A DNA stretch of 6,508 nucleotides from Gammaproteobacteria bacterium (GCA_030593785.1 JAUVGM010000141.1:1-6508); one strand, 5' to 3'. Positions 1-5,743 are shown, counted from the first letter of the stretch. Made by a program: numbers and translations. Notes: generated by a model not told the origin, from the sequence alone.

Positions 1-1071
1 AGAAACAACACCAATTAGTTTTTCACTCGGTATCTCTGCCAACATAGACGCTGAAATATCTTCACCAACCAATACCGTGTTATCGGGATAATCTCTTTTA
101 TCCTGAGATTCTTCTTGCAAGTACATCAATATACGTCGACCTAGATCACGTACATCATCCGCCCTTTCACGTAGATAGCTGTCTTCCATTTCATGAAAGA
201 CTTGCTCATGTTCCTGGATCGTTTGGCGTAAAGCGCCGGGGGCCCAATTACCTTCACGGATTCGATCTCGTGTTATTCCAGAAATTGCCTGGCTGTTAAG
301 CATCAAAAGATAAACATCAAACAATGCTCGATCTTCTTCAGGCAATACATCCTTTAATCGTTCAGATAATTCTGTAATATCTTTAACAACCGATTTTACA
401 GCCGCGTCAAAAACTTCAACTTCTTTTTTAGTATCTAAAATATGCCTGTCAGGAATAGCATCAATATCAGCAGGTGGATATATGACAACGGCTGTACCCA
501 TCGCCACACCGGGTGCGCCAGGTAAACCATGAATAGGTTTTGATTCACGTTCTTTATCATTATCTAGTTGCTTTAGACCAATGATGCCACCGCTTGCTTC
601 TGCATGAACAATTGCACCGGCAAGTTGTGCTGCCACAGTAATTAAAAAGGTTTCGTCATCTTCACTGAATTTTTGTATTTTACTGCTTTGAATAACCAAC
701 ACACCCAGGACGTTACGATGGTGAATAATGGGTACACCTAAAAAACCATGAAAGGCTTCTTCACTTGCTTCGGGGAAATGTTGGTAGCGGGGATTTTTAA
801 TTGCATCGGCAATGTTAATGGCTTCAGCTCGTTTACCAACTAAACTCACCAAACCAACATCATCACTCATTCTAACTTTACCGATGGCGTCAGGGTTTAA
901 ACCATCGGTAGCCATTAAGACATATTCTTTATCTTTTTCATTCATTAAAAAAACTGAACAAACATCGACTTCAATAACACTCTTTACTCGCTTAACAATA
1001 ATATTCAGCGCTTGCTCAAGATTCTTGGCAAGGTTTACTTCCTGAACAATGCGTCGCAATATATCAAGCAT
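1..1071 (-). CDS. ptsP: PtsP (enzyme I-Ntr), N-terminal part, cut by the left window edge
   Basis: Phosphoenolpyruvate-protein phosphotransferase of the nitrogen PTS. In the known family it takes phosphate from PEP and passes it to NPr (PtsO) and then to EIIA-Ntr, a cytoplasmic regulatory relay. The frame is open for 357 codons from the ATG at 1071 to base 1. Residues about 1-160 form the GAF domain that distinguishes PtsP from sugar enzyme I (MLDILRRIVQEVN start, CSVFLMNE, GVPIIHHRNVLGVLVIQ). The enzyme I N-terminal domain begins near residue 181 (HGLPGAPGVAMG). The start matches the usual PtsP N-terminus, although no strong Shine-Dalgarno is seen. The fragment stops at LIGVVS, so the phosphorylatable histidine expected a few residues later and the PEP-binding barrel lie outside; family members are about 750 residues. 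It lies 147 bp downstream of rppH on the same strand, the usual gammaproteobacterial order. No frameshift is visible. Confidence 0.95.
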   Translation of the reverse strand, partial: MLDILRRIVQEVNLAKNLEQALNIIVKRVKSVIEVDVCSVFLMNEKDKEYVLMATDGLNPDAIGKVRMSDDVGLVSLVGKRAEAINIADAIKNPRYQHFPEASEEAFHGFLGVPIIHHRNVLGVLVIQSSKIQKFSEDDETFLITVAAQLAGAIVHAEASGGIIGLKQLDNDKERESKPIHGLPGAPGVAMGTAVVIYPPADIDAIPDRHILDTKKEVEVFDAAVKSVVKDITELSERLKDVLPEEDRALFDVYLLMLNSQAISGITRDRIREGNWAPGALRQTIQEHEQVFHEMEDSYLRERADDVRDLGRRILMYLQEESQDKRDYPDNTVLVGEDISASMLAEIPSEKLIGVVS

Positions 1072-1130
1072 AAGTTATTATTGTTACTCGGTTAAGATTT
1101 CAAATAGTGCGATGATTTTTAAACTTAGAT

Positions 1131-1207
1131 GGCCCAAGCCAGCCTCTCGACCGTTCCAGTCTCACCTTCTTCCGGCTCGCACTTTGTTTGACCGGAATGA
1201 CGAGCCA
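1131..1207. repeat. GC-richer palindromic segment, candidate dispersed intergenic repeat
   Basis: This stretch between rppH and ptsP is clearly richer in G+C than the AT-rich spacer on both sides. It contains TTCCGG (1170-1175) facing CCGGAA (1192-1197) across a 16-nt loop. A competing inverted pair, GGCTCG (1174-1179) and CGAGCC (1201-1206), overlaps it, so two alternative stems are possible. On the minus strand it contains CTCGTCATTCCGG, which resembles the start of short palindromic intergenic repeats that I recall from many bacterial genomes. No second copy lies in this window, so repeat status is inferred from composition and resemblance only. As RNA it would sit between rppH and ptsP and could influence the ratio of the two messages. 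It lacks a U-run, so it is not a standard terminator. Confidence 0.35.
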
Positions 1208-1218
1208 GACCTAAAATA

Positions 1219-1689
1219 TTAATTAATTAACGGTAATAATTCTTTCAACGCTTCTGTATACACATCACGCTTAAAAGAAATGACTGATTTAGAAGGTACT
1301 GAATGTTCAACCCAGCACCATTGATCAAACTCTGGTTTTTCGTTGCTATCAAGACATACGTCAGACTCTTGACCTGTGAAGCGTAATAAAAACCAACGCT
1401 GTTTTTGTCCAATACAACATGGCGTTTGGTGACGTCGAATAAGATGATCTGGAATGTCGTAACGTAACCAGTCTTGCGTAGAACCAATTACTTCCACACT
1501 TTCTTTGGTTACACCAATTTCTTCATGTAACTCACGAAATACAGCTTGTTCAGCTGACTCAGACTCACGAATGCCACCTTGAGGGAACTGCCAGGCATCT
1601 TCTCCAATCCGTTTTGCCCAAAATAAGCTACCGTCCATATTCACTAAAATAATGCCAACGTTCGCTCTGTACCCTTCTGTATCAATCAC
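1219..1689 (-). CDS. rppH: RppH, RNA 5'-pyrophosphohydrolase (Nudix)
   Basis: RppH removes pyrophosphate from the 5' triphosphate end of transcripts, leaving the monophosphate that stimulates RNase E and starts mRNA decay in the cytoplasm. The 156-residue protein resembles E. coli RppH (NudH/YgdP) end to end. It opens with IDTEGYRANVGI and has WQFPQGG at 33-39. A complete Nudix box (G-x5-E-x7-RELHEEIGV) spans residues 38-60, with the metal-binding glutamates E53, E56 and E57. Further family blocks are WLRYDIP (74-80), CIGQKQRWFLL (92-102), PEFDQW (119-124) with E120, and SFKRDVY (138-144). The start is GTG at 1689, supported by the purine stretch GAAGAGAG eight bases upstream and by the conserved N-terminus. 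It is the upstream partner of ptsP and diverges from the HAD gene. A 15-codon frame (1682-1729) overlaps its start. Confidence 0.97.
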   Translation of the reverse strand: MIDTEGYRANVGIILVNMDGSLFWAKRIGEDAWQFPQGGIRESESAEQAVFRELHEEIGVTKESVEVIGSTQDWLRYDIPDHLIRRHQTPCCIGQKQRWFLLRFTGQESDVCLDSNEKPEFDQWCWVEHSVPSKSVISFKRDVYTEALKELLPLIN

Positions 1690-1795
1690 TTAATAAACTC
1701 TCTTCATTTAATCCTTTAGATTGTTTCATGTTCACCGCTTCTCAGCAAATCTATTCAAAAACACCTATTTATCATTAATTATCAAACACTTATAA

Positions 1796-1824
1796 ATATT
1801 AGTAAGAACTAACATGCCTATAAT
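1796..1824 (+). promoter_or_regulatory. Candidate sigma-70 promoter for the HAD gene, perfect -10 box
   Basis: A perfect TATAAT at 1819-1824 lies 49 bp before the GTG start of the HAD gene. The -35 position 17 bp upstream (ATATTA at 1796-1801) is a poor match, so the promoter may be weak or activator-dependent. A small inverted repeat, TTAGT-AAGA-ACTAA (1799-1812), fills the space between the hexamers and could be an operator half-site pair, though it is short enough to arise by chance. The expected transcript start is near 1831. The rest of the 184-bp divergent gap is very AT-rich and presumably also holds the rppH promoter. I could not assign that one; a TTACTA / GATAAT pair on the minus strand is only a weak candidate. 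Confidence 0.4.
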
Positions 1825-1840
1825 GGTGCTTTTACGTTAG

Positions 1841-1857
1841 TATTGGCGTTTCCAATA
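1841..1857 (+). promoter_or_regulatory. 5'-leader hairpin next to the HAD ribosome binding site
   Basis: TATTGG (1841-1846) and CCAATA (1852-1857) form a perfect 6-bp stem with a 5-nt loop. It ends three bases before the AAAGG Shine-Dalgarno (1861-1865) of the HAD gene. It falls inside the predicted leader if transcription starts near 1831. A stem this close to the SD could affect ribosome access. The stem is short and half A-T pairs, so it may have no function. Confidence 0.3.
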
Positions 1858-1873
1858 ATGAAAGGCAATAACT

Positions 1874-2530
1874 GTGGCTCTCGCTATTTTTGATTTAGAC
1901 AATACTTTATTAAACGGAGACAGTGATTACTTGTGGGGGCAATTTTTAGCTCAACAGGGTCGTGTCGATGCGAAACATTACGAAAAAGAGAATCAACGTT
2001 TTTATGATGAGTATGTCGCAGGTACTTTAGATATCTTTGAATTTTTAGAGTTTAGTTTGGCACCACTAAGCCAAATGGAAATGGATGAGCTTAATCAACT
2101 CCATAATCAATTTATGGATGAGTGTATTCGCCCCGTAATAACAACCAGGAGCCGTACATTAATTCAGCAGCATATTGATCAAAATGACACTCTTTTGATT
2201 ATTACTGCAACCAACCTTTTTATTACCGCACCTATCGCTGAAGAGTTAGGCATACCCAATATTCTGGCGACGGAACCCGAAATTATTGATAATCGTTATA
2301 GCGGTAATGTTTCTGGCATACCTTGTTTTAGAGAAGGAAAAGTGGAACGCCTGGCGACATGGTTAAAAGAAACGGGAGACAATCTCGCAGACAGTTATTT
2401 TTATAGCGACTCACATAATGATTTACCCTTGCTGGAAATGGTCACTAAACCGATTGCAGTCGATCCTGATGATACTTTGCGTTCACATGCAGAAATGAAA
2501 GGCTGGGATATTATTAGTTTACGGGATTAA
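1874..2530 (+). CDS. HAD-IB family phosphatase (SerB/CicA-like)
   Basis: Cytoplasmic phosphatase of the haloacid dehalogenase superfamily, subfamily IB, 218 residues, full length for the group. All four motifs are present. Motif I is DLDNT with nucleophile D7 and acid/base D9. Motif II is T111 in LLIITATN. Motif III is K156 in REGKVERL. Motif IV is SDSHNDLP with D179 and D183. The region between motifs I and II (about 15-90) is the helical cap expected for this class. The start is GTG at 1874, preceded by AAAGG at a spacing of 8; the nearby ATG at 1858 is out of frame and closes quickly. It diverges from rppH-ptsP, and from memory the same neighbourhood in Pseudomonas is PA0335-PA0337, where PA0335 has been reported to act as histidinol-phosphate phosphatase. 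That substrate is a plausible transfer, not something the sequence proves; phosphoserine or another small phosphomonoester is also possible. Confidence 0.93.
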   Translation: MALAIFDLDNTLLNGDSDYLWGQFLAQQGRVDAKHYEKENQRFYDEYVAGTLDIFEFLEFSLAPLSQMEMDELNQLHNQFMDECIRPVITTRSRTLIQQHIDQNDTLLIITATNLFITAPIAEELGIPNILATEPEIIDNRYSGNVSGIPCFREGKVERLATWLKETGDNLADSYFYSDSHNDLPLLEMVTKPIAVDPDDTLRSHAEMKGWDIISLRD

Positions 2531-2550
2531 ATACGGTAGCAAAAATAATT

Positions 2551-3756
2551 CTAGAACAGCTCAATGTCACTTTCAGATTGATCCGACACATTTTCACCAT
2601 TATGCAATGATACTTCTTCGGCGGTGGTGTAGCTCAATTTTAATGAATTTAATATCGCATCAACATTTAGTTCTGCAATCTCACCATTTTCAACTTTTTG
2701 CATTTGTTCATTAATTACATTTGGTAATTCATTTAAACCATCAACCACATGTAATAGTATTTGGCTTGTTCTATCCTGAAATTGTAATGACATAATAATT
2801 TCATTTACTTCCTGAACAATTTCCAGACTTTCTTTCTTCAATATTTCTGATGACTCCGACATGCCTTTAGTCATCCATTCAAGACTTTCCAGTACCGTTT
2901 TTATTGTTGAAGAACCTTCTTCTTCTAACAATAAATCTTTTTCCATCGCTATAGTTGCCTCATTCAATGTATTCTCAACTGAAGAAGTAAAATGGTTTAT
3001 GGTTTCAGTTATTTGTCGTCCTGTTTTACCCGACTGGATAGACAATGAACGCACCTCGTCTGCCACGACAGCAAACCCTCGTCCAACCTCACCTGCTCGT
3101 GCCGCTTCAATAGCAGCATTTAAAGCCAATAAGTTTGTTTGTGATGCAATTTTTTCTACACCCTCAGCCATACTTTTTAATATGGCGGTATCATCTGCCA
3201 GTTCTTTTAGATGTTCAAAGGATGCTTTTCTGTTCACGAGAGCAGCTGCAAGATTGGTTATAACATCAGACAATTGTCCTCGACTATTCATAAATACGTT
3301 GTCTAACAATGTTGAATCACTGCCATCTACAGCGGGGACTGAAGCATTAGAAAGTGTTGCTGCTTCCAGGGCACTATTTAAACGCCCCACTAATGAGCTA
3401 AAACGTATCGACATAGTCGTTATCGCTTCTTCAGTTTGAATACGTGAATTTTCTATTTGACGATTTGAAATTTCAATTACCTGGGTAATAACCTCAGATA
3501 AATTTTGCATCGAAGCAATGGGGACACTCGTAACTGTAACGACACTTTCTTCAATCTTTACCGCAGCTTCATCTGAAGCTTCTTTTGCACGTAACGATTC
3601 AAGTTTTAAACCCAAAAGTACAGAAATGACAATTATAATACCCGCATTAATCCAGGCTGATTCCACCGCCAAAACTGTGAGCCCTATTAAAACGAACCCT
3701 GCCAATACAGGCAGAATAAAAAACAGACTAAACTTAAACGTTGATTTATTTTCCAT
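2551..3756 (-). CDS. Short membrane chemoreceptor (MCP signalling domain) with CheZ-like C-terminal motif
   Basis: Methyl-accepting chemotaxis-type protein, 401 residues. Two hydrophobic helices (about 8-30 and 35-50) are joined by only a few residues, so there is no periplasmic sensor, and I recognise no HAMP domain. The cytoplasmic part is mostly helical. The hairpin tip at about 200-240 is canonical (SQTNLLALNAAIEAARAGE, GRGFAVVADEVRSLS), the surface that contacts CheA and CheW in known receptors. A less helical break lies near 135-155. After the descending helix comes LQFQDRTSQIL (324-334), which resembles the CheZ catalytic motif with D328 and Q332 four apart. The C-terminus is acidic (ending SDIELF) and lacks a CheR-binding NWETF-type pentapeptide. 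The start is ATG at 3756 with a weak purine tract (AAGAAAAG). It is the last of three minus-strand genes, has its own sigma-28-like promoter, and ends 20 bp from the convergent HAD gene with no clear terminator between. Sensory input could be cytoplasmic, membrane-borne or from a partner. Confidence 0.93.
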   Translation of the reverse strand: MENKSTFKFSLFFILPVLAGFVLIGLTVLAVESAWINAGIIIVISVLLGLKLESLRAKEASDEAAVKIEESVVTVTSVPIASMQNLSEVITQVIEISNRQIENSRIQTEEAITTMSIRFSSLVGRLNSALEAATLSNASVPAVDGSDSTLLDNVFMNSRGQLSDVITNLAAALVNRKASFEHLKELADDTAILKSMAEGVEKIASQTNLLALNAAIEAARAGEVGRGFAVVADEVRSLSIQSGKTGRQITETINHFTSSVENTLNEATIAMEKDLLLEEEGSSTIKTVLESLEWMTKGMSESSEILKKESLEIVQEVNEIIMSLQFQDRTSQILLHVVDGLNELPNVINEQMQKVENGEIAELNVDAILNSLKLSYTTAEEVSLHNGENVSDQSESDIELF

Positions 3757-3834
3757 ACTTTTCTTATTTTTAGACCTAACAATAATCTATCTATTTCTCA
3801 CAAAAAACACTAAAGCCAAAGCGTTACAGTCTAT

Positions 3835-3861
3835 TTATCGTCCTTGTACCAGTAACCTTTA
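3835..3861 (-). promoter_or_regulatory. Sigma-28 (FliA) promoter for the chemoreceptor gene
   Basis: On the minus strand the sequence is TAAAGGTT (3861-3854), 11 bases, then GACGATAA (3842-3835). The enterobacterial FliA consensus is TAAAGTTT-N11-GCCGATAA, so 14 of 16 positions match with the exact spacing. A rough hand count suggests such a match is rarely expected by chance in a window this size. Transcription would start near 3828, giving a leader of about 70 nt before the ATG at 3756. This ties the receptor to the late flagellar/chemotaxis regulon and means it can be expressed apart from parA. The rest of the 234-bp gap (3757-3990) holds no gene that I can support. Confidence 0.72.
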
Positions 3862-3990
3862 ACCTAATCAGGAATTAATTAAAGTCACTCAACCACATAA
3901 TACCTATAGTAAAATCAGGCTTATTATTTACAAGCACGGCGAGGTAACCAGGCAGAATTTAATGGGGGATAGAAAAATTACGGGTAAATA

Positions 3991-4677
3991 CTAATGTGCG
4001 ATTTTATGCTTCGTTTTAATTCGATATACATCTTCCAGCCAACGAACAAGGGGGCGCCATTGCGCTTTATCACTGTCGGTGCGCTTATCCCACATTTCAT
4101 GGATACCTATACCGCGTTCAGCAGCATGCACATAATTTTGCGTATCACGTAAGGTCGCAATAAACGGAAGTTTTAATGTCTTTAAGAAGCGTTCTAATGA
4201 TTTATAAGTAAGGGTGTTTTTCTTGGCTCTATTGGCTACAACAGCAACATTAAGTCCCATTTGCCGAACTTTGCCCATAACCAATAATTCTTCTATAAAA
4301 CGCGTTACTGCATGAATATCAATTGAAGAAGGTAAAACAGGTACGATGATCGTATCAACAAGATGAATAAGATCTCTTAACTCATTTCCTGTAATACCTG
4401 CAGGTGCGTCAATAATCATTCGTTCAGTTTCAGGAGGTACCCGCATCTGAAAAGAGCGAGTAAGGCCGGTATTGTTCTTTCGGCTTGCTACATGCACTCC
4501 GTAAATGGTTTTGCCCGATTTGGCGCGCTGACTCAGCCAGCGAATACTTGAACCTTGAGGATCAAAATCCAGTAATGCAGTCGATAAGTCTTGTGTCGCA
4601 AAATAGCTGGCGAGATTAGTCGCCAATGTGGTTTTACCACACCCGCCTTTTGAGTTGATCACAAGTATTTTCTGCAT
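3991..4677 (-). CDS. Orphan ParA/MinD-family ATPase
   Basis: P-loop ATPase of the ParA/MinD class, 228 residues. Members use ATP-dependent dimerisation on the nucleoid or membrane to position plasmids, chromosomes, chemosensory arrays or other complexes. The deviant Walker A is KGGCGKTT (10-17), with signature K10 and catalytic K15. Walker A' is LLDFDPQGS (35-43), and Walker B is MIIDAPAG (87-94) with D90. A switch-like region follows (VPVLPSSIDIHAV, 112-124), and the C-terminus is basic (KTKHKIAH). There is no N-terminal helix-turn-helix, so it is a short-form ParA, and no ParB-like partner is present. The ATG at 4677 directly precedes the conserved beta strand KILVINSKGG, so the start is firm. 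Lying between an Hpt protein and a chemoreceptor suggests a role in positioning a chemosensory complex, as known for ParC in Vibrio and PpfA in Rhodobacter, but I do not recognise it as either. A chromosomal orphan with an unrelated job remains possible. Confidence 0.93.
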   Translation of the reverse strand: MQKILVINSKGGCGKTTLATNLASYFATQDLSTALLDFDPQGSSIRWLSQRAKSGKTIYGVHVASRKNNTGLTRSFQMRVPPETERMIIDAPAGITGNELRDLIHLVDTIIVPVLPSSIDIHAVTRFIEELLVMGKVRQMGLNVAVVANRAKKNTLTYKSLERFLKTLKLPFIATLRDTQNYVHAAERGIGIHEMWDKRTDSDKAQWRPLVRWLEDVYRIKTKHKIAH

Positions 4678-4710
4678 AATGTCTACAACCTATCCATCGG
4701 TCTCAATTTC

Positions 4711-4730
4711 AAATCGCTTAGCCGCGATTT
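4711..4730 (-). promoter_or_regulatory. Perfect inverted repeat upstream of parA
   Basis: AAATCGC (4711-4717) and GCGATTT (4724-4730) form a perfect 7-bp inverted repeat around a 6-nt centre. It lies 34 bp before the parA start. It could be a 20-bp operator for a dimeric regulator or a leader hairpin. On the minus strand it is not followed by a U-run, so it is not an intrinsic terminator. Which of the two roles it has cannot be told from the sequence. Confidence 0.4.
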
Positions 4731-4755
4731 CCCTGACCTTATTACAGTCTAGATA

Positions 4756-4782
4756 ATATCGGCCACTCATGCTCAATATCTG
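4756..4782 (-). promoter_or_regulatory. Weak sigma-28-like element upstream of parA
   Basis: On the minus strand GCCGATAT (4763-4756) matches the FliA -10 box at 7 of 8 positions. The region 11 bases upstream is CAGATATT, only 4 of 8 against TAAAGTTT. A total of 11/16 is common by chance, so this counts only as a possibility raised by the better elements in front of the two flanking genes. A start near 4749 would place the inverted repeat 4711-4730 in the leader. Confidence 0.2.
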
Positions 4783-4987
4783 AACGATTTTATGCGCCGC
4801 ATTTCACAGTTTAGACTAATTTTGGATAAAAGTTAAGATTTCAGTTAAATAAGGTGCTGTAAGTCACTGTATTTACTAAACTATTGCTGAAAAATATTGA
4901 TACTAGCCATTTCTACTGATAGTGAAGACTAACTTTCTAACAACAATAGAAGGAAAATAGCTATAACTCCATTGAGTGGAAATATTG

Positions 4988-5743
4988 CTAATTTTTACCC
5001 ATCATTTCTTTGACAATTTCCGTTAAATTACCATTTTTGACGCTTATTCTGTCTAATATTGCATCAAAATCATCTTTATTGGCGATTTTATCAACATCAC
5101 GAGACGTTATGAGTATTGTTTTGATGTGTTTATTGAAATTATGAACTAAGCGAAGTGCTGCAACTAAAGCATCACCATTGAGCCGAGTATTTTCAAGAGA
5201 AGTAATAAGAAGATCGTATTTTTGAGCCAATAAATTGTTGAGTCCCTGTAAGCCATCTTGTGTAAAGGTAAAATTGATGGACATTCCTTCCAGGTTATAT
5301 TGGATCATACTGGCATAAAGCTTGGATGGTTCTACCACAAGGACGTTAAGAGCCTCTGTAAAAATTTGATCTCGTAATACCTCAAGACGCTCATCAATAT
5401 CCAGCGGTGCATTCTCCGTGGAAATTAATGATTCCGTTGTATCCCTTAAAATATCAATAAATTGAAGCAGAATATCAAGTGTCGAAGCTTCGTTAAATTC
5501 ATTCCTTTCCATGAGTGCCAACATGACATCTTCCATGCCATGAGCAATTTTCGTTATCTCGTAAAAATTATAGCTGCCCGCACTTCCTTTTAAGCTGTGT
5601 ACCATACGGAATAATTCATCATAAGAGCCGGCATCGCGCGAAGACATCACTTCATCTTCAATTTTCGTAACGCGCTCAGGCATATCTGAGAGAAAGCCAT
5701 CCCTTAAATGCTCTAATAAATCTGTTACGGATTGTTCGTTCAT
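4988..5743 (-). CDS. Hpt domain fused to a degenerate receiver (pseudo-REC)
   Basis: Cytoplasmic phosphotransfer protein, 251 residues. The N-terminal Hpt four-helix domain (about 1-110) has the phospho-accepting motif RMVHSLKGSAGSYNF with H49. A linker (110-130) leads to a receiver-like fold (about 131-245). Its first strand is VLVVEPS where active receivers have a pair of aspartates. In the strand-3 segment YDLLITSLENTRLNG, the usual acceptor Asp is replaced by Ser182. The conserved Thr side is kept (LITS, T213), and the position of the conserved Lys aligns with R232. The receiver is therefore unlikely to be phosphorylated by the normal route and may serve as a binding or dimerisation module. 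The ATG at 5743 is the only in-frame candidate (a stop lies a few codons upstream and M21 would cut helix 1), yet no Shine-Dalgarno precedes it. It diverges from the permease gene and is first in the Hpt-parA-receptor set. A CheA or hybrid kinase is the likely partner, inferred from the receptor two genes on. Confidence 0.92.
   Translation of the reverse strand: MNEQSVTDLLEHLRDGFLSDMPERVTKIEDEVMSSRDAGSYDELFRMVHSLKGSAGSYNFYEITKIAHGMEDVMLALMERNEFNEASTLDILLQFIDILRDTTESLISTENAPLDIDERLEVLRDQIFTEALNVLVVEPSKLYASMIQYNLEGMSINFTFTQDGLQGLNNLLAQKYDLLITSLENTRLNGDALVAALRLVHNFNKHIKTILITSRDVDKIANKDDFDAILDRISVKNGNLTEIVKEMMGKN

Larger units (their letters stand above)
4678..4987. other. 310-bp intergenic region between parA and the Hpt gene
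   Basis: No coding frame with credible start signals is seen on either strand. The parA-proximal part holds a perfect 7-bp inverted repeat (4711-4730) and a weak sigma-28-like element (4756-4782). Downstream of the Hpt stop codon there are only small competing stems (ACTC/GAGT and TCCA/TGGA near 4966-4980) without a U-run, so no terminator is evident and read-through into parA is possible. A distant inverted pair, AGTTTAG (4808-4814) and CTAAACT (4876-4882), with about 60 nt between its arms, is probably chance. Confidence 0.6.

Noticed and set aside
812..1045. A 77-codon plus-strand frame antisense to ptsP
   Set aside because: The minus strand encodes the conserved GAF domain of PtsP here. 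The antisense translation shows no recognisable feature and no ribosome binding site.
2531..2550. Bidirectional terminator between the convergent HAD and receptor genes
   Set aside because: The 20-bp gap has A-rich and T-rich bases but no GC stem. The only palindrome is TTCTAGAA at the receptor stop codon, too short to terminate.
2861..3439. A 192-codon open frame on the plus strand inside the receptor gene
   Set aside because: It lies wholly antisense to the well-supported MCP signalling domain, has a low-complexity Ser/Ala/Thr-rich translation, and resembles no protein that I know. It mirrors the codon structure of the real gene.
3518..3862. A 114-codon plus-strand frame spanning the receptor start and the upstream gap
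   Set aside because: It overlaps the receptor's membrane helices and its sigma-28 promoter on the opposite strand, and its translation looks like antisense shadow.
3971..3987. Terminator after parA (TTAC-CC-GTAA followed by Ts on the minus strand)
   Set aside because: The loop would be two bases with a four-base, AT-biased stem, which cannot form a stable hairpin.
4808..4882. Inverted pair AGTTTAG / CTAAACT in the parA-Hpt gap
   Set aside because: The 7-bp, AT-rich arms are about 60 nt apart with no further pairing, which is expected by chance in AT-rich DNA.
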